DNA from: a virus
DNA length: 39,373 nucleotides
IMG/VR virus record: IMGVR_UViG_3300032245_000183
Location: 1 to 39,373 of that record
Strand: one strand, 5' to 3'
Part shown: positions 15,052-23,614 of the stretch, one piece after another
Layout of the letters: the number at the start of each line of letters is the position of its first letter
Numbering within the stretch: position 1 is the stretch's first letter
Program-made: the position numbers and the translations under genes
Notes under the pieces: generated by a model
Databases searched by the model: none
What the model was told of the DNA's origin: nothing
The model's input: the letters and a program-made list of their open reading frames with translations, nothing else

Positions 15052-15602
15052 TGGGCGGATCACCATCTATTCCCTCACCTCCTCCTCCGCCCGATCCAAT
15101 GAAATCGGCGCAGGCTAATGCGTTATTCTATCGTTCTTCGCTTGAAACCTATATCGAAAAGTCTCCAGATATTGCTGCGCTTGAGAATGCTCTTCGAATC
15201 AAGTATATGCCCGAACAACGCCAACTGGAGCGTCAGCTTACGGCTGCCGACCAGCTTGCCCAGGTGCAGGCAGGACTACAGATAGAGCGTCAATATGGTG
15301 GTCAGCGCACGCTGGAAGGCTTGCGTAGGCAGTATGAGTACAGCCCACAAGCTTATTCCCTAAACCGCGCACTAGGCAATCAGCTTACAGCCCAATTTGC
15401 CAGAACTTACGGGCAAGCACCACAGGCATCTGTTGAGCGCGAAGTTGCAATGGGCGGCGGTGTAGCCCCAGTTAATTACACGGCTGGCATATCGCAACCT
15501 ATCGCTGCTCCTTCATACACGACAAACATTGAAGATGTATTAGCAAGAAACGAAGAAGCCAAGAAGGTCACGACCAAGAAGTACCAGGCTGGAGAAATTT
15601 AG
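15051..15602 (+). CDS. Virion-associated protein with proline-rich N-terminus (183 aa)
   Basis: The beginning GGSPSIPSPPPPPDPMKSAQ followed by Gln/Arg-rich helices (EQRQLERQLTAADQLAQVQA) is typical of a class of internal or tail-associated phage proteins placed before large injection proteins. No catalytic motif is visible. Start ATG overlaps the previous stop by one base (TAATG). Possibly an internal core or ejection-complex component, by order. Confidence 0.6.
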   Translation: MGGSPSIPSPPPPPDPMKSAQANALFYRSSLETYIEKSPDIAALENALRIKYMPEQRQLERQLTAADQLAQVQAGLQIERQYGGQRTLEGLRRQYEYSPQAYSLNRALGNQLTAQFARTYGQAPQASVEREVAMGGGVAPVNYTAGISQPIAAPSYTTNIEDVLARNEEAKKVTTKKYQAGEI

Positions 15603-15603
15603 T

Positions 15604-17109
15604 ATGGCAAAATCAGCTTCTCAACAATTGGCAGAAAAGTATCCACCAAGATACAAGGTTAATGAAGACGGGACAATTTCTACCTATCCATCGCCATCGC
15701 CAAACACAAATGATGTGTTTTTTTACAATAGGGATGCTGGTCAATTTCCATACGCAAACATAATTGACGCTCAAAATCAAGTGGCAAAGCAACAGCAGGA
15801 AAGCTTAAAAAATCTTCAAGATACATACGAACAGCGTATTGCTGATTTGACAAGCCAAGAGAACACGCGCAATACTCTTGCCTCACAAATCCAAGCGTTG
15901 ACGGGTGGAGCAGGAATGAGGGGTCAAGGTGTTTCTCAATTCTCAAACCAAGCACCACCCAGCCTTTCTGCTGATGCCAACTTTGGCGCGTCCGACCTTT
16001 CTACTCGCCTAAACTTTCAAGTATCAGACAATGATATTATTAGCGATTACAACAACACAAAGCTTGGAACATTGAACAGAATTATTGAGGACGGCAATTC
16101 ACAGATTGCTGGAATCAATAGCAGGATAGAGGCCGCACAGAGTTTATACGATCAGCTTCCTTCTGGTGATGCTAGGCGTGCAAGTGCCAAAGTATCAATT
16201 GACGAGCTTAAATCCGACCTAGCTAGCGTCCAAGGTGCTGTCACCAAGGCAAGCCAGCAGGTCACAGACTTTAAGCCAGTTACTTCTGCTGACGAAGAAG
16301 GATTAAAACAGATCACATCGTTCCGCGAGTTTGCCAAGCTACCCGAACAGCGTGCTGGAGATCAACTACGCCAGATTGATCCAGAGGCGTACAGGACGGC
16401 TGTTGGCCTTGGCCGTCAGTATCGCCAGATGGCTACTCAGCCTCTTGGTGAAACCACTACAGCACAGACTGAAGAATTGCGGAACACTCTTGAACAAGAA
16501 GCATTGAATCAATTACGCCTTGGTTCGACAATTGGTGCGGAAGAACGGCGTGGATATGAACAATCCATCCGAGCCGCACAGACTGCCCGTGGAAACATCT
16601 TTGGCCTTGGACCAGCAGTACAAGAAGCTGCACAGTTAGGTGCGGCTGGCGAAGCAAGAAAGCTTGCGCGCTATGGCGCGGCACAAAGCTTCCTTGGTTC
16701 TGGCGAAACAACTGGTGCTGCCACAGCAAGAGACTTGGCGTTGCGAGAGGGATTACAACAGAATAGACTTGGTGCTGCTGCCAACTTCATCGCTGGCGGT
16801 CCTTCGCTTTACAACTTGGCTGGCCAGAGACTTGCCCAGCAGAATGCAGCGTTCCAAGGATATATCCAAGCCAATCAAGCTATGCCTGGTCAGTTCCAAA
16901 CTGGACCTGCTGCCAATCAATTCTACCAGACAACGAATCCTGCAATTCCTGTGCAGTTGGCTAGCAATGCTGCAAACATCTACAATACGATGTCTGATTA
17001 TCAAGCCAACACATACGGTGCGCAGATTGCTGCGATTTCTAGGCAACCGAGTGGGGCTGAACAATTCGGTCAGATTGCTACTGGTCTTGGAAACCTAGTT
17101 AAGATATAA
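15604..17109 (+). CDS. Internal virion/ejection protein candidate, Gln/Ala-rich (501 aa)
   Basis: The protein is helical and rich in Gln, Ala and Asn with long coiled-coil-prone segments (residues about 60-105 and 160-210), and a Gly/Ala-containing C-terminal half (TARGNIFGLGPAVQEAAQLG). There is no signal peptide or enzyme motif. Internal virion proteins of podoviruses have this composition, and the position between nozzle and the 1169-aa gene fits. Which T7 protein it would correspond to cannot be told. Confidence 0.6.
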   Translation: MAKSASQQLAEKYPPRYKVNEDGTISTYPSPSPNTNDVFFYNRDAGQFPYANIIDAQNQVAKQQQESLKNLQDTYEQRIADLTSQENTRNTLASQIQALTGGAGMRGQGVSQFSNQAPPSLSADANFGASDLSTRLNFQVSDNDIISDYNNTKLGTLNRIIEDGNSQIAGINSRIEAAQSLYDQLPSGDARRASAKVSIDELKSDLASVQGAVTKASQQVTDFKPVTSADEEGLKQITSFREFAKLPEQRAGDQLRQIDPEAYRTAVGLGRQYRQMATQPLGETTTAQTEELRNTLEQEALNQLRLGSTIGAEERRGYEQSIRAAQTARGNIFGLGPAVQEAAQLGAAGEARKLARYGAAQSFLGSGETTGAATARDLALREGLQQNRLGAAANFIAGGPSLYNLAGQRLAQQNAAFQGYIQANQAMPGQFQTGPAANQFYQTTNPAIPVQLASNAANIYNTMSDYQANTYGAQIAAISRQPSGAEQFGQIATGLGNLVKI

Positions 17110-17117
17110 GGAGATTT

Positions 17118-17849
17118 ATGGCAGTATTAGATGTACCAGAATTGATGAATATGTTTCGCCAAGATGAACTTCAGAAGCAAGCCGTAGCTGAAGCACAGAG
17201 GAAGCAAGCCCTCGAAGAGCGTGCAATGGCACTCAAAGAACAGCCAGATGTTGACTTCAGCTTTGAGAAGGGTGGATTGAAGGTTAAAGGAAAGCTAAAG
17301 GATCTGCCAGCATTAAGCCAAGACCCAGCGTTTGCTCCGTATCTTTCTGGAATTGGACAAACAATCAGCAACGAGCAGAGCCTTCAAAATGAAGACATTG
17401 AAACCCAGCGCGCAGAATTAAACGACAGATTAAAAGACCTACAGAAGAAGCGCGTAAAGCAAGAGATTGAAATTGCGAAGGGTGATAGGCGTACATTTGC
17501 TATGGAAGCTGGACTTGGATTGATTGGGGCAAAGCCACGCGCTGATGTACTAAAAGACATCGAGGCTGAAGCTGGTGTTTATAGGAACAAGCTTGCCGAA
17601 CTTGGATTTAACAGACAAGCGGGTCAGATGGAAACGAATGTTCCAGATTATCAATCTGAAGCAATGCCGTTGCAAACCACACCACAAGCAGCACCGCAAG
17701 TTGCTCCAGAGACTCCAGCGCAAGCACCAGCGCAGCCAGAAGCACCAAGGAACTTTAAGAGCCTCCAAGAAGCAAAGGCAGCAGGCGTAAAGCCTGGGCA
17801 ACTCATTTATATCAACGGAAAACCAGGTAGACTGCAAGCGAGGCAGTAA
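17118..17849 (+). CDS. Internal virion-region hypothetical protein (243 aa)
   Basis: A GGAG 7 bases upstream supports ATG 17118. The N-terminal half is charged and helical, with a likely coiled coil at residues about 85-125 (NEDIETQRAELNDRLKDLQK). The C-terminal third is Pro/Gln/Ala-rich (TTPQAAPQVAPETPAQAPAQ) and ends in a short region (KAAGVKPGQLIYINGKPGRL) that resembles a small beta motif. Likely virion-associated; no known family. Confidence 0.6.
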   Translation: MAVLDVPELMNMFRQDELQKQAVAEAQRKQALEERAMALKEQPDVDFSFEKGGLKVKGKLKDLPALSQDPAFAPYLSGIGQTISNEQSLQNEDIETQRAELNDRLKDLQKKRVKQEIEIAKGDRRTFAMEAGLGLIGAKPRADVLKDIEAEAGVYRNKLAELGFNRQAGQMETNVPDYQSEAMPLQTTPQAAPQVAPETPAQAPAQPEAPRNFKSLQEAKAAGVKPGQLIYINGKPGRLQARQ

Positions 17850-17852
17850 GCA

Positions 17853-20800
17853 ATGGCTATAGAGCCAGAGCTTGAGTTCGTTCCAGAGCAGGAACAAGAT
17901 TTAGAGTTTGCTCCACTTTCCCAAGAAGATGCTGGCAATTTAACCAAGGCTGATTATTTAGCATCTGGTGGTGCGCCAGAGGATGTTATCTCCCCAGAGC
18001 GTGAAGCTGTATTACAGCAAGAAACACAGCGTCAGTTACAAGCTGGCGCAACGCCACAGCAAGCATCCATTGAGGCTGGCAAGGCTGTGGACGCGATGGG
18101 GACGATCCGCAGACCAGATGGCACAATAGCGGAAGGATACAAACCGACAGCGCAGGCGTTGGCTGAAGGCATTATTGAAACGCCAGCAATCCCAGCCGTA
18201 AAGGAAGCGCAGAGGCTTGGCATTGAAACCGTATCGTCTGGAACAGACAAGACCACTGGCGTTGGCTTTGCGATTGGCAGGAACAAGGATGGCAAGGTAG
18301 TACGCTTCGAGGCTGACAAGGATGGGAATGTTGACTCCTTTGAGCTTGAGCCAGAAGAACCGAGCAGGCTTGGTGCGATTGCGCGCACTGTGGCGAGCCA
18401 AGTAATCCCCGCAACTACTGGTGCTGTTGCTGCTGAAACTGCTGCTGCTCTTACTCCTGGTGGCATTGTTCCCAAGTTAGTAACAGGAGCAATTGCTGGC
18501 GTGGGTGGATTTATTGCAGGCCAAAAGGGACAAGAGGCTGCTGGCAAGGCGTTACTAGGTCCAGAGCGTATGGCTCGCATCAGCGAAGTATTACAGCGCG
18601 ATGTTGAGAAGTATCCAATAACCACAACGGCTGCATCCATTCTAACGCCTACTGGCGGTGGGTTGGTTGGGTTGGCAAAAGGAGTTCGGGGTGCATTAAC
18701 TCGCCCAGCCACTCAAGCCGCTGAAGCTGTTGCGCCTGCTGTAGCCCCAGCGGTTGAGGGTGCATTGCCGAAGGCAGTTGAGGCAGTTGCGCCGAAGGCA
18801 GAGGAAGCAGCAGCAAAGGTTGCAGCAGAACCTATCCAGCTTCCAACTCCAGGTGTTGGCGATAAGATTAGAAAGACACCACAGAGAATCATTGAGCAAA
18901 AGTTAGCTCCAGAGGCAACGATGCGTGAGGTAGCTAAAGGTGATGTTCTTTACAAGACTAAATCAATCAAGGAACTGGAACAACAATTTATAGATTTACC
19001 AAATGAAGACGTTATAAGCGCGGCAAACTCAAGGAATGACATTGTTGGCGATGTAGCGAAGGTCACGATGTATAAGCGGTACGCCGATGCTGGTGACCCT
19101 GTTCGTGCAAACCAATATCTTGAGATGGTTACTAAGCCTGGGACTGATCTTGGTCAAAGACTTAATGTTTTTAAGCTGATAAAGATGGAGCCATCAGCTT
19201 ATGCAAGCGCGGTTGCAAAGGTTGTTGAAAAGAGTGGATATAGAATAGATGAGGCTATGGCTGGAAGGATTGCCAACCTAAAGAAGCTTTCCAATAGTGC
19301 AGAAAATAGATTTAATTCATTGGCTGAAAAGGCTAGGAATAGCCTTGATGATGTTGACATAAGGGCAGCAATAAATGCCGAAAAGAATTACACAAAATCA
19401 CTATATGATTTACAAGTTGTTGAGGGAAGACTTATCCCGAAGAAGCTACTTGCCGAAACATTGCCAACAATAATTCAAGGCAATCTTCTTTCTCCAATAT
19501 CTCTAGTAACAAATCTTTGGAGCAACGTAATTAACTCGCCACTACGAATGGCTAGCAGGCAAGGAGCTTTTGTTACGCAGGAGGTTGGTAGGGCATTTCA
19601 AAAACTTGCTGGTAAAGAGCTAGGACCAAGGCTAATTGCGCCTCCAACTGGTGGAATAACTAGGACAATTGAGGCTGGCAAAGCTGGACTGCGCGGGATT
19701 GGTGAAGGTCTTGTCGGTGTACGGCGTGGATTAAGTGCGGAAGGTCTGCTATCTGGCGAGAAGATTAAGGGATTCAAACCTCTTACTGCGTTCAAACAAT
19801 TCTGGACAGGAGAAGGTCTGGCGAAACCAATCCAAAAAGGATTTAGGGGTGCGTCAATCCAAGCATTGGATAGGTTAAGGCTGGCAACAGAGGCAACGCT
19901 AGGAGTTCCAGCCGAAACTATGTTGCGCCTATTGCAACTTGGTGACGCTCCGTTCAGAAGAATAGCCCAGGCTAGGTTGCTATCGGAGCAAGCACAATTG
20001 GCTGGCCTAACTGGCAAAGCATTACAAACAGCAGTTCGTCTTCCAACAGCACAACAGCTATCCAAGATTGAGCAAGAGGCGGCAGAAGCAGTATTCCAGC
20101 AGGATACTGTATTGACAAGGGCTGCACTTAGCGCGGCAAATCTATTTGGTGCTGGGAATAGGTCTGGAATAGCAAGATTGATTGGCAAATCAATCATCCC
20201 ATACGCAAAGACACCAGCAAACGTGATTGACGAAATGCTTGAGTTTTCGCTTCCTCCTTATGCTTTAGAGAAAGCACGGCGTGCTGCTGTGGCAAAAGAT
20301 TACAGAAAATCACAGATGCTTATTGGAAAAGCATTAACGGGATCAGTATTGCTTGGAGTTGCAAAAACTCTTTCAGATCAAGGTATAATTGGATCAAAGC
20401 CATCGACATCCGAAAAGATTAGGGATGTACAGTATCAAACTCTCGCACCAAGAAACATAAATCTTTCAGCGTTAAACAGATTTGCAAATGGTGAATCAAC
20501 CGCAATAGAGCCAGGGGATAAGGTGATTTCCTTGGACAAGATGGGTATTACTGGAGCAATTTTGTCGATTGTTAATTCTGCTATGGATGCAACAAAACAA
20601 GGCAAAGAAGGATCATTTGAGCTTTCATCGCTTCTTCCAGAAACGCTTTCGTTTGCATTCAACCAAAGCTTCTTGAAGGGTACGAATAGCTTGCTTTCAG
20701 CTATGTTGGATGGAAGCGGGGCAACGCTCGATAAATGGATTTCAGATTACTACGGCGTTGTGGCATCAATACCTTTCCCGAACACTCTTACCGCAGTTTC

Positions 20801-21362
20801 TAGGTCTATGCGGGAAACAATGCCAGAGAAGTTCCAGATCAAGGATGTGCCAGGTGATGGCGTTGAAAGAATGATTAACGTGTTTGGAGAAGTATTGAGC
20901 AGAAGGCTACCAAGCATGGATGAGGATATGCCAAGAAGGATTGATATTTGGGGAAGGGAAGTTCCGCAGACTCCAGAGGGTGCTGATCCGATTGCATACA
21001 ACTTCTTTGACGTTACGAAAGGGCGGGAAGTTTCTTACGATCCAATCACGCTTGGAATCTACAAGATATTCAAGGCAACGGATGATGGTGACGTTGTTCC
21101 TCCAAAGCCACTGCGTAATTTCACGCTTGATAATGTTAAGTATAGGCTTGATCCAGAGCTATACGAGGATTACGCAAGAATGCGCGGAAGGGCAAACAGA
21201 AGGGCAGCAGAGGCTATGTTTGATGACAAGACTTTCAAGAGAATGAAGGACGAGGATAAGGTGATCGTATTACGTAGTGCCTATGCTCAAGTTGGCGATG
21301 ATGTAAGGAAGCAGTTTATATCAAAATATGGCAACAGAATTAAGCGAGGCGAGAAACAATGA
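17853..21362 (+). CDS. Large internal virion/ejection protein (1169 aa)
   Basis: The longest gene in the genome. Its N-terminus is acidic, then a hydrophobic Ala/Gly-rich segment at about residues 180-235 (ATTGAVAAETAAALTPGGIV, KLVTGAIAGVGGFIAG) could insert into the host membrane. Later parts are helical and basic, with amphipathic stretches (LPTIIQGNLLSPISLVTNLW). Size, composition and place before a muramidase gene match large ejection proteins that form a DNA channel through the envelope. I see no transglycosylase motif in it, so that activity may be supplied by the following gene. The overlap with that gene is 4 bases. Confidence 0.65.
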   Translation: MAIEPELEFVPEQEQDLEFAPLSQEDAGNLTKADYLASGGAPEDVISPEREAVLQQETQRQLQAGATPQQASIEAGKAVDAMGTIRRPDGTIAEGYKPTAQALAEGIIETPAIPAVKEAQRLGIETVSSGTDKTTGVGFAIGRNKDGKVVRFEADKDGNVDSFELEPEEPSRLGAIARTVASQVIPATTGAVAAETAAALTPGGIVPKLVTGAIAGVGGFIAGQKGQEAAGKALLGPERMARISEVLQRDVEKYPITTTAASILTPTGGGLVGLAKGVRGALTRPATQAAEAVAPAVAPAVEGALPKAVEAVAPKAEEAAAKVAAEPIQLPTPGVGDKIRKTPQRIIEQKLAPEATMREVAKGDVLYKTKSIKELEQQFIDLPNEDVISAANSRNDIVGDVAKVTMYKRYADAGDPVRANQYLEMVTKPGTDLGQRLNVFKLIKMEPSAYASAVAKVVEKSGYRIDEAMAGRIANLKKLSNSAENRFNSLAEKARNSLDDVDIRAAINAEKNYTKSLYDLQVVEGRLIPKKLLAETLPTIIQGNLLSPISLVTNLWSNVINSPLRMASRQGAFVTQEVGRAFQKLAGKELGPRLIAPPTGGITRTIEAGKAGLRGIGEGLVGVRRGLSAEGLLSGEKIKGFKPLTAFKQFWTGEGLAKPIQKGFRGASIQALDRLRLATEATLGVPAETMLRLLQLGDAPFRRIAQARLLSEQAQLAGLTGKALQTAVRLPTAQQLSKIEQEAAEAVFQQDTVLTRAALSAANLFGAGNRSGIARLIGKSIIPYAKTPANVIDEMLEFSLPPYALEKARRAAVAKDYRKSQMLIGKALTGSVLLGVAKTLSDQGIIGSKPSTSEKIRDVQYQTLAPRNINLSALNRFANGESTAIEPGDKVISLDKMGITGAILSIVNSAMDATKQGKEGSFELSSLLPETLSFAFNQSFLKGTNSLLSAMLDGSGATLDKWISDYYGVVASIPFPNTLTAVSRSMRETMPEKFQIKDVPGDGVERMINVFGEVLSRRLPSMDEDMPRRIDIWGREVPQTPEGADPIAYNFFDVTKGREVSYDPITLGIYKIFKATDDGDVVPPKPLRNFTLDNVKYRLDPELYEDYARMRGRANRRAAEAMFDDKTFKRMKDEDKVIVLRSAYAQVGDDVRKQFISKYGNRIKRGEKQ

Positions 21363-22126
21363 AATTTTCCGTAAACCCATCCAAGGATGTTTCCTTGAGA
21401 AATGATATGGTGGCTAGGGAGCTTACTGGAACTGGATACGAGCCAGTACCAGAAGAGATAAGAAGGATCGCTCCAATTGAGAAGGCCAGAGAATACGCCA
21501 AGCAAATGCCACAAGTCACACCAGAACAGCCAACACTTGAATTTATAGAGGAACAGCAACCTATGCAAACAAAACCAGAACAAGATGCGCTACAAACAGC
21601 AGCGTTAAAGACGATTGATTTCGAGGCAAGGAAGGACAAGCAGGGCAACGTGCAGGTCTATAAATTGCCAGCAGGAGATATGGGTGGTAATTTTGAGGTT
21701 GCTGGTATTAACGACAAATATCATCCAGATGCCTTCAAAAGAATCTCATCGCTCCCAGCGCAAGAAAGAGCGCAGGCTGCGGCGCAGTACGTCAAGGAGT
21801 ACACCAGCCCATTCGTCTCTAAACTCCCCCAAGAAGTCCAGCCATTCGCACAAGATCTCGCGTTTAATCGCGGGATGGGCGGTGCAACGAAGTATATCCA
21901 GCAAGGATTGAACACGCTGGGGCAGAAGGTGGCTGTAGATGGAGGATTAGGTCCGAAGACATTGCAGGCTATCAACCAAGTTGACCCAAAGGCGTTAATG
22001 CGTGCAGCCAGCCAAGCCCAGCTTGAGGACGAATACCGAATGGCTCAACGCAACCCAGCCAGAAAGAAGTTTATTAGTGGACTCGAAAGCAGAATACGAA
22101 ATAGGCTCGCAATATTTGGAGCTTAA
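21359..22126 (+). CDS. GH108-like muramidase with peptidoglycan-binding end (255 aa)
   Basis: The first 80 residues are charged and look like a virion- or partner-binding extension. From about residue 84 the sequence IDFEARKDKQGN, AGDMGG (105-110) and AGINDKYHP resembles the catalytic part of GH108 N-acetylmuramidases, with Glu89 a likely catalytic acid. LAFNRGMGGATKYIQQ (168-182) and VAVDGGLGPKTLQAI (191-205) match the C-terminal half of the same fold, where the DG-GP pattern also occurs. It may serve as the endolysin, as a virion lysin, or both; the N-terminal extension and its link to the ejection gene favour a virion role. Confidence 0.7.
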   Translation: MKFSVNPSKDVSLRNDMVARELTGTGYEPVPEEIRRIAPIEKAREYAKQMPQVTPEQPTLEFIEEQQPMQTKPEQDALQTAALKTIDFEARKDKQGNVQVYKLPAGDMGGNFEVAGINDKYHPDAFKRISSLPAQERAQAAAQYVKEYTSPFVSKLPQEVQPFAQDLAFNRGMGGATKYIQQGLNTLGQKVAVDGGLGPKTLQAINQVDPKALMRAASQAQLEDEYRMAQRNPARKKFISGLESRIRNRLAIFGA

Positions 22127-22488
22127 TCATTATCCTCTTCTTGAGATCCAACCCAAACAGCATCTCCATTCATATAGGCAGAACCAGCCTTAATCGTTGC
22201 GGAAGTTCCATAAAAGAAATTCCTAGACTTCGATATGAATGTCGCATCTTTCCCAACAATACTACTTCCAGATTTATAGTAAAAACCTTCAGTTGAAATT
22301 ATTGACCTACCAGATGACGATGAATAAGCCATTCCACCATTCTCTGATATTACGCATCCACGGCCACATGAGAATCCGTTGCGCTTCAGCACTGCTCCCA
22401 CAAAATCAGCAGCGTCAGCGTCATCATCTTCCGCCATTCCCGATGCCATCAGCATCGCCATCAGTGTTATCATTGTTATTGCTTTCAT
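22123..22488 (-). CDS. Secreted small protein on the minus strand, moron-like (121 aa)
   Basis: The only minus-strand gene between two long plus-strand blocks. It starts with a clear signal peptide (MKAITMITLMAMLMASGMA, cleavage probably before EDDD). The mature protein is acidic at both ends, has a close Cys pair (SCGRGC) and a centre of short repeated Ser/Gly/Ile strands (GFYYKSGSSIVGKDATFISK), suggesting a small beta-solenoid. It has its own promoter at 22496-22524 and no Shine-Dalgarno, so the mRNA may be leaderless. Such lone genes often alter the host envelope or block superinfection; that is inference. Its stop overlaps the muramidase stop convergently. Confidence 0.6.
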   Translation of the reverse strand: MKAITMITLMAMLMASGMAEDDDADAADFVGAVLKRNGFSCGRGCVISENGGMAYSSSSGRSIISTEGFYYKSGSSIVGKDATFISKSRNFFYGTSATIKAGSAYMNGDAVWVGSQEEDND

Positions 22489-22495
22489 AGTGAAA

Positions 22496-22524
22496 AGTAT
22501 CTAGGACAAACCGAAAGCCGTCAA
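22496..22524 (-). promoter_or_regulatory. Sigma70-type promoter for the minus-strand secreted protein gene
   Basis: On the minus strand TTGACG (22524-22519) and GATACT (22501-22496) are separated by 17 bases. The expected start of transcription falls at about 22489-22488, at or next to the ATG at 22488, which would give an mRNA with almost no leader. Confidence 0.6.
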
Positions 22525-22526
22525 GG

Positions 22527-22910
22527 ATGAAATTAACATCACGCCAAGTTGGAGCAGTAGGGGTAGCTCGCGTCACTGGCGCGTTGCTGCGTTGCGGGTA
22601 CAACGTGCTTACGCCTTACGAAGATTTTGCTGGTTATGACGTAGTGGCAGAGAAGAACAATAAGTTCTTCCGCATCCAAGTTAAGACCGCGCAGACCGTA
22701 GAGCCTGGGCGCACTAAGTATCGCTTCACTACCAGCAGTGGCAATGGTTTCAATATCCCCAAGCGCGCCATCAGTGGCGTGGATTATGTGGCCTGCTGGG
22801 GCATGAACGATGATCTATTCTGGCTGTTACCCATCGCCAAGTGCAAAAGCATAACAACTAAACTTTGCCCATCGACAGGCCAGAACTGGCGTGTATTCCA
22901 AAGCTTGTGA
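22527..22910 (+). CDS. PD-(D/E)XK endonuclease, PDDEXK_5-like (127 aa)
   Basis: Signature order VARVTGALLRCGYNVLTPYE, then GYDVVAEKNNKFFRIQVKTA matches the PD-(D/E)XK family linked to group I intron endonucleases and Holliday-junction resolvases: acidic Asp in GYDVV (about residue 39), then IQVK (about residues 50-53) provides the catalytic Lys. The rest ends in a WLLPIAKCK strand. Being the first early gene, it could act on recombination intermediates or host DNA. I see no intron near it. ATG 22527 has a weak AAGG directly upstream. Confidence 0.7.
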   Translation: MKLTSRQVGAVGVARVTGALLRCGYNVLTPYEDFAGYDVVAEKNNKFFRIQVKTAQTVEPGRTKYRFTTSSGNGFNIPKRAISGVDYVACWGMNDDLFWLLPIAKCKSITTKLCPSTGQNWRVFQSL

Positions 22911-23086
22911 ACGAGAAAGAGGCTTGGGCTAAGTTCGAGGAAGGGCTGAAGGATGCGGAATCCTTTGATGAGGCTGTGGCTTGGGTGAAGAAGAACAAGA
23001 AGATCGTAGAGAAACTAACCATGATGGCAATGATTAGACGATTTAATGATGATATTAGCAGAGCTAATAAGACTTGGCGGAACTGA
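22907..23086 (+). CDS. Small helical hypothetical protein (59 aa)
   Basis: A GTG at 22907 forms a GTGA overlap with the nuclease stop and starts a short, charged, helical protein (MNEKEAWAKFEEGLKDAESF). The frame is open from a TTG at 22865, which would add 14 residues, but the overlapping GTGA start is more likely. No family recognised. Confidence 0.5.
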   Translation: MNEKEAWAKFEEGLKDAESFDEAVAWVKKNKKIVEKLTMMAMIRRFNDDISRANKTWRN

Positions 23087-23116
23087 AATAGATTAAAATA
23101 TATATCGACACCATTG

Positions 23117-23136
23117 CGGGTTGACAGCTAAACCCG
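23117..23136 (+). promoter_or_regulatory. Small inverted repeat before the resolvase-like gene
   Basis: CGGGTT (23117-23122) and AACCCG (23131-23136) pair around an eight-base loop, ending four bases before the ATG at 23141. It could mask the start or act as an operator. A TTGACA within it has no good -10 partner, so I do not call a promoter. Confidence 0.3.
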
Positions 23137-23140
23137 ATGG

Positions 23141-23602
23141 ATGGGCAAAATCAATAGTCGGGCCAAAGGCGCAGCGGGTGAGCGCGAGTTAGCAAACTAC
23201 CTGCGGGAGCAGGGCTGGCAGAAGGCTCGCCGTAGCCAACAGTTCGCAGGCAATCCCGAAGGCGGTAGCGGTGATGTGGTTTGCGAGAACTTCCCGTTTC
23301 ATATCGAAGGCAAACGATGCCAAGCACTCAAACCCGAAGAGTGGATGGAACAGTCCAAGCGTGATTGTCCGAAGGGCAAGATCCCATCAGTATTCTTCCG
23401 CCGTAATGGTCGCAAAGAATGGCTAGTCATACTTACCGCAGACAGCGTGTGTGAATTAGCTCGACAGATTGCGCCTGCAAATGTGAAGATCGAATATGTA
23501 CCCAGCAATCCTATGTCAACCACAGTCGGTGCTGGATTTTGGGTACACAATCAAGAAGAACTTACCCCATACATACAACCAAAACTAAACCCAAATAAAT
23601 AA
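23141..23602 (+). CDS. PD-(D/E)XK Holliday-junction-resolvase-like nuclease (153 aa)
   Basis: The pattern KGAAGERELANYLREQGW, then GGSGDVVCENFPFHIEGKRC contains the Glu of the first helix, the catalytic Asp (GDV) and the ExK pair (IEGK) of resolvase-type PD-(D/E)XK nucleases. A Trp/Lys-rich C-terminal half follows. Phage enzymes of this type cut branched DNA made during recombination or before packaging. It is placed before the single-strand-binding-like protein and an exonuclease, forming a recombination group. Confidence 0.72.
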   Translation: MGKINSRAKGAAGERELANYLREQGWQKARRSQQFAGNPEGGSGDVVCENFPFHIEGKRCQALKPEEWMEQSKRDCPKGKIPSVFFRRNGRKEWLVILTADSVCELARQIAPANVKIEYVPSNPMSTTVGAGFWVHNQEELTPYIQPKLNPNK

Positions 23603-23614
23603 AGGAGAAATAAC

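Noticed and set aside
23096-23140. Sigma70 promoter before the resolvase-like gene
   Set aside because: TTGACA at 23121 lacks a -10 partner at 16-18 bases, and the AT-rich stretch upstream has no acceptable -35.
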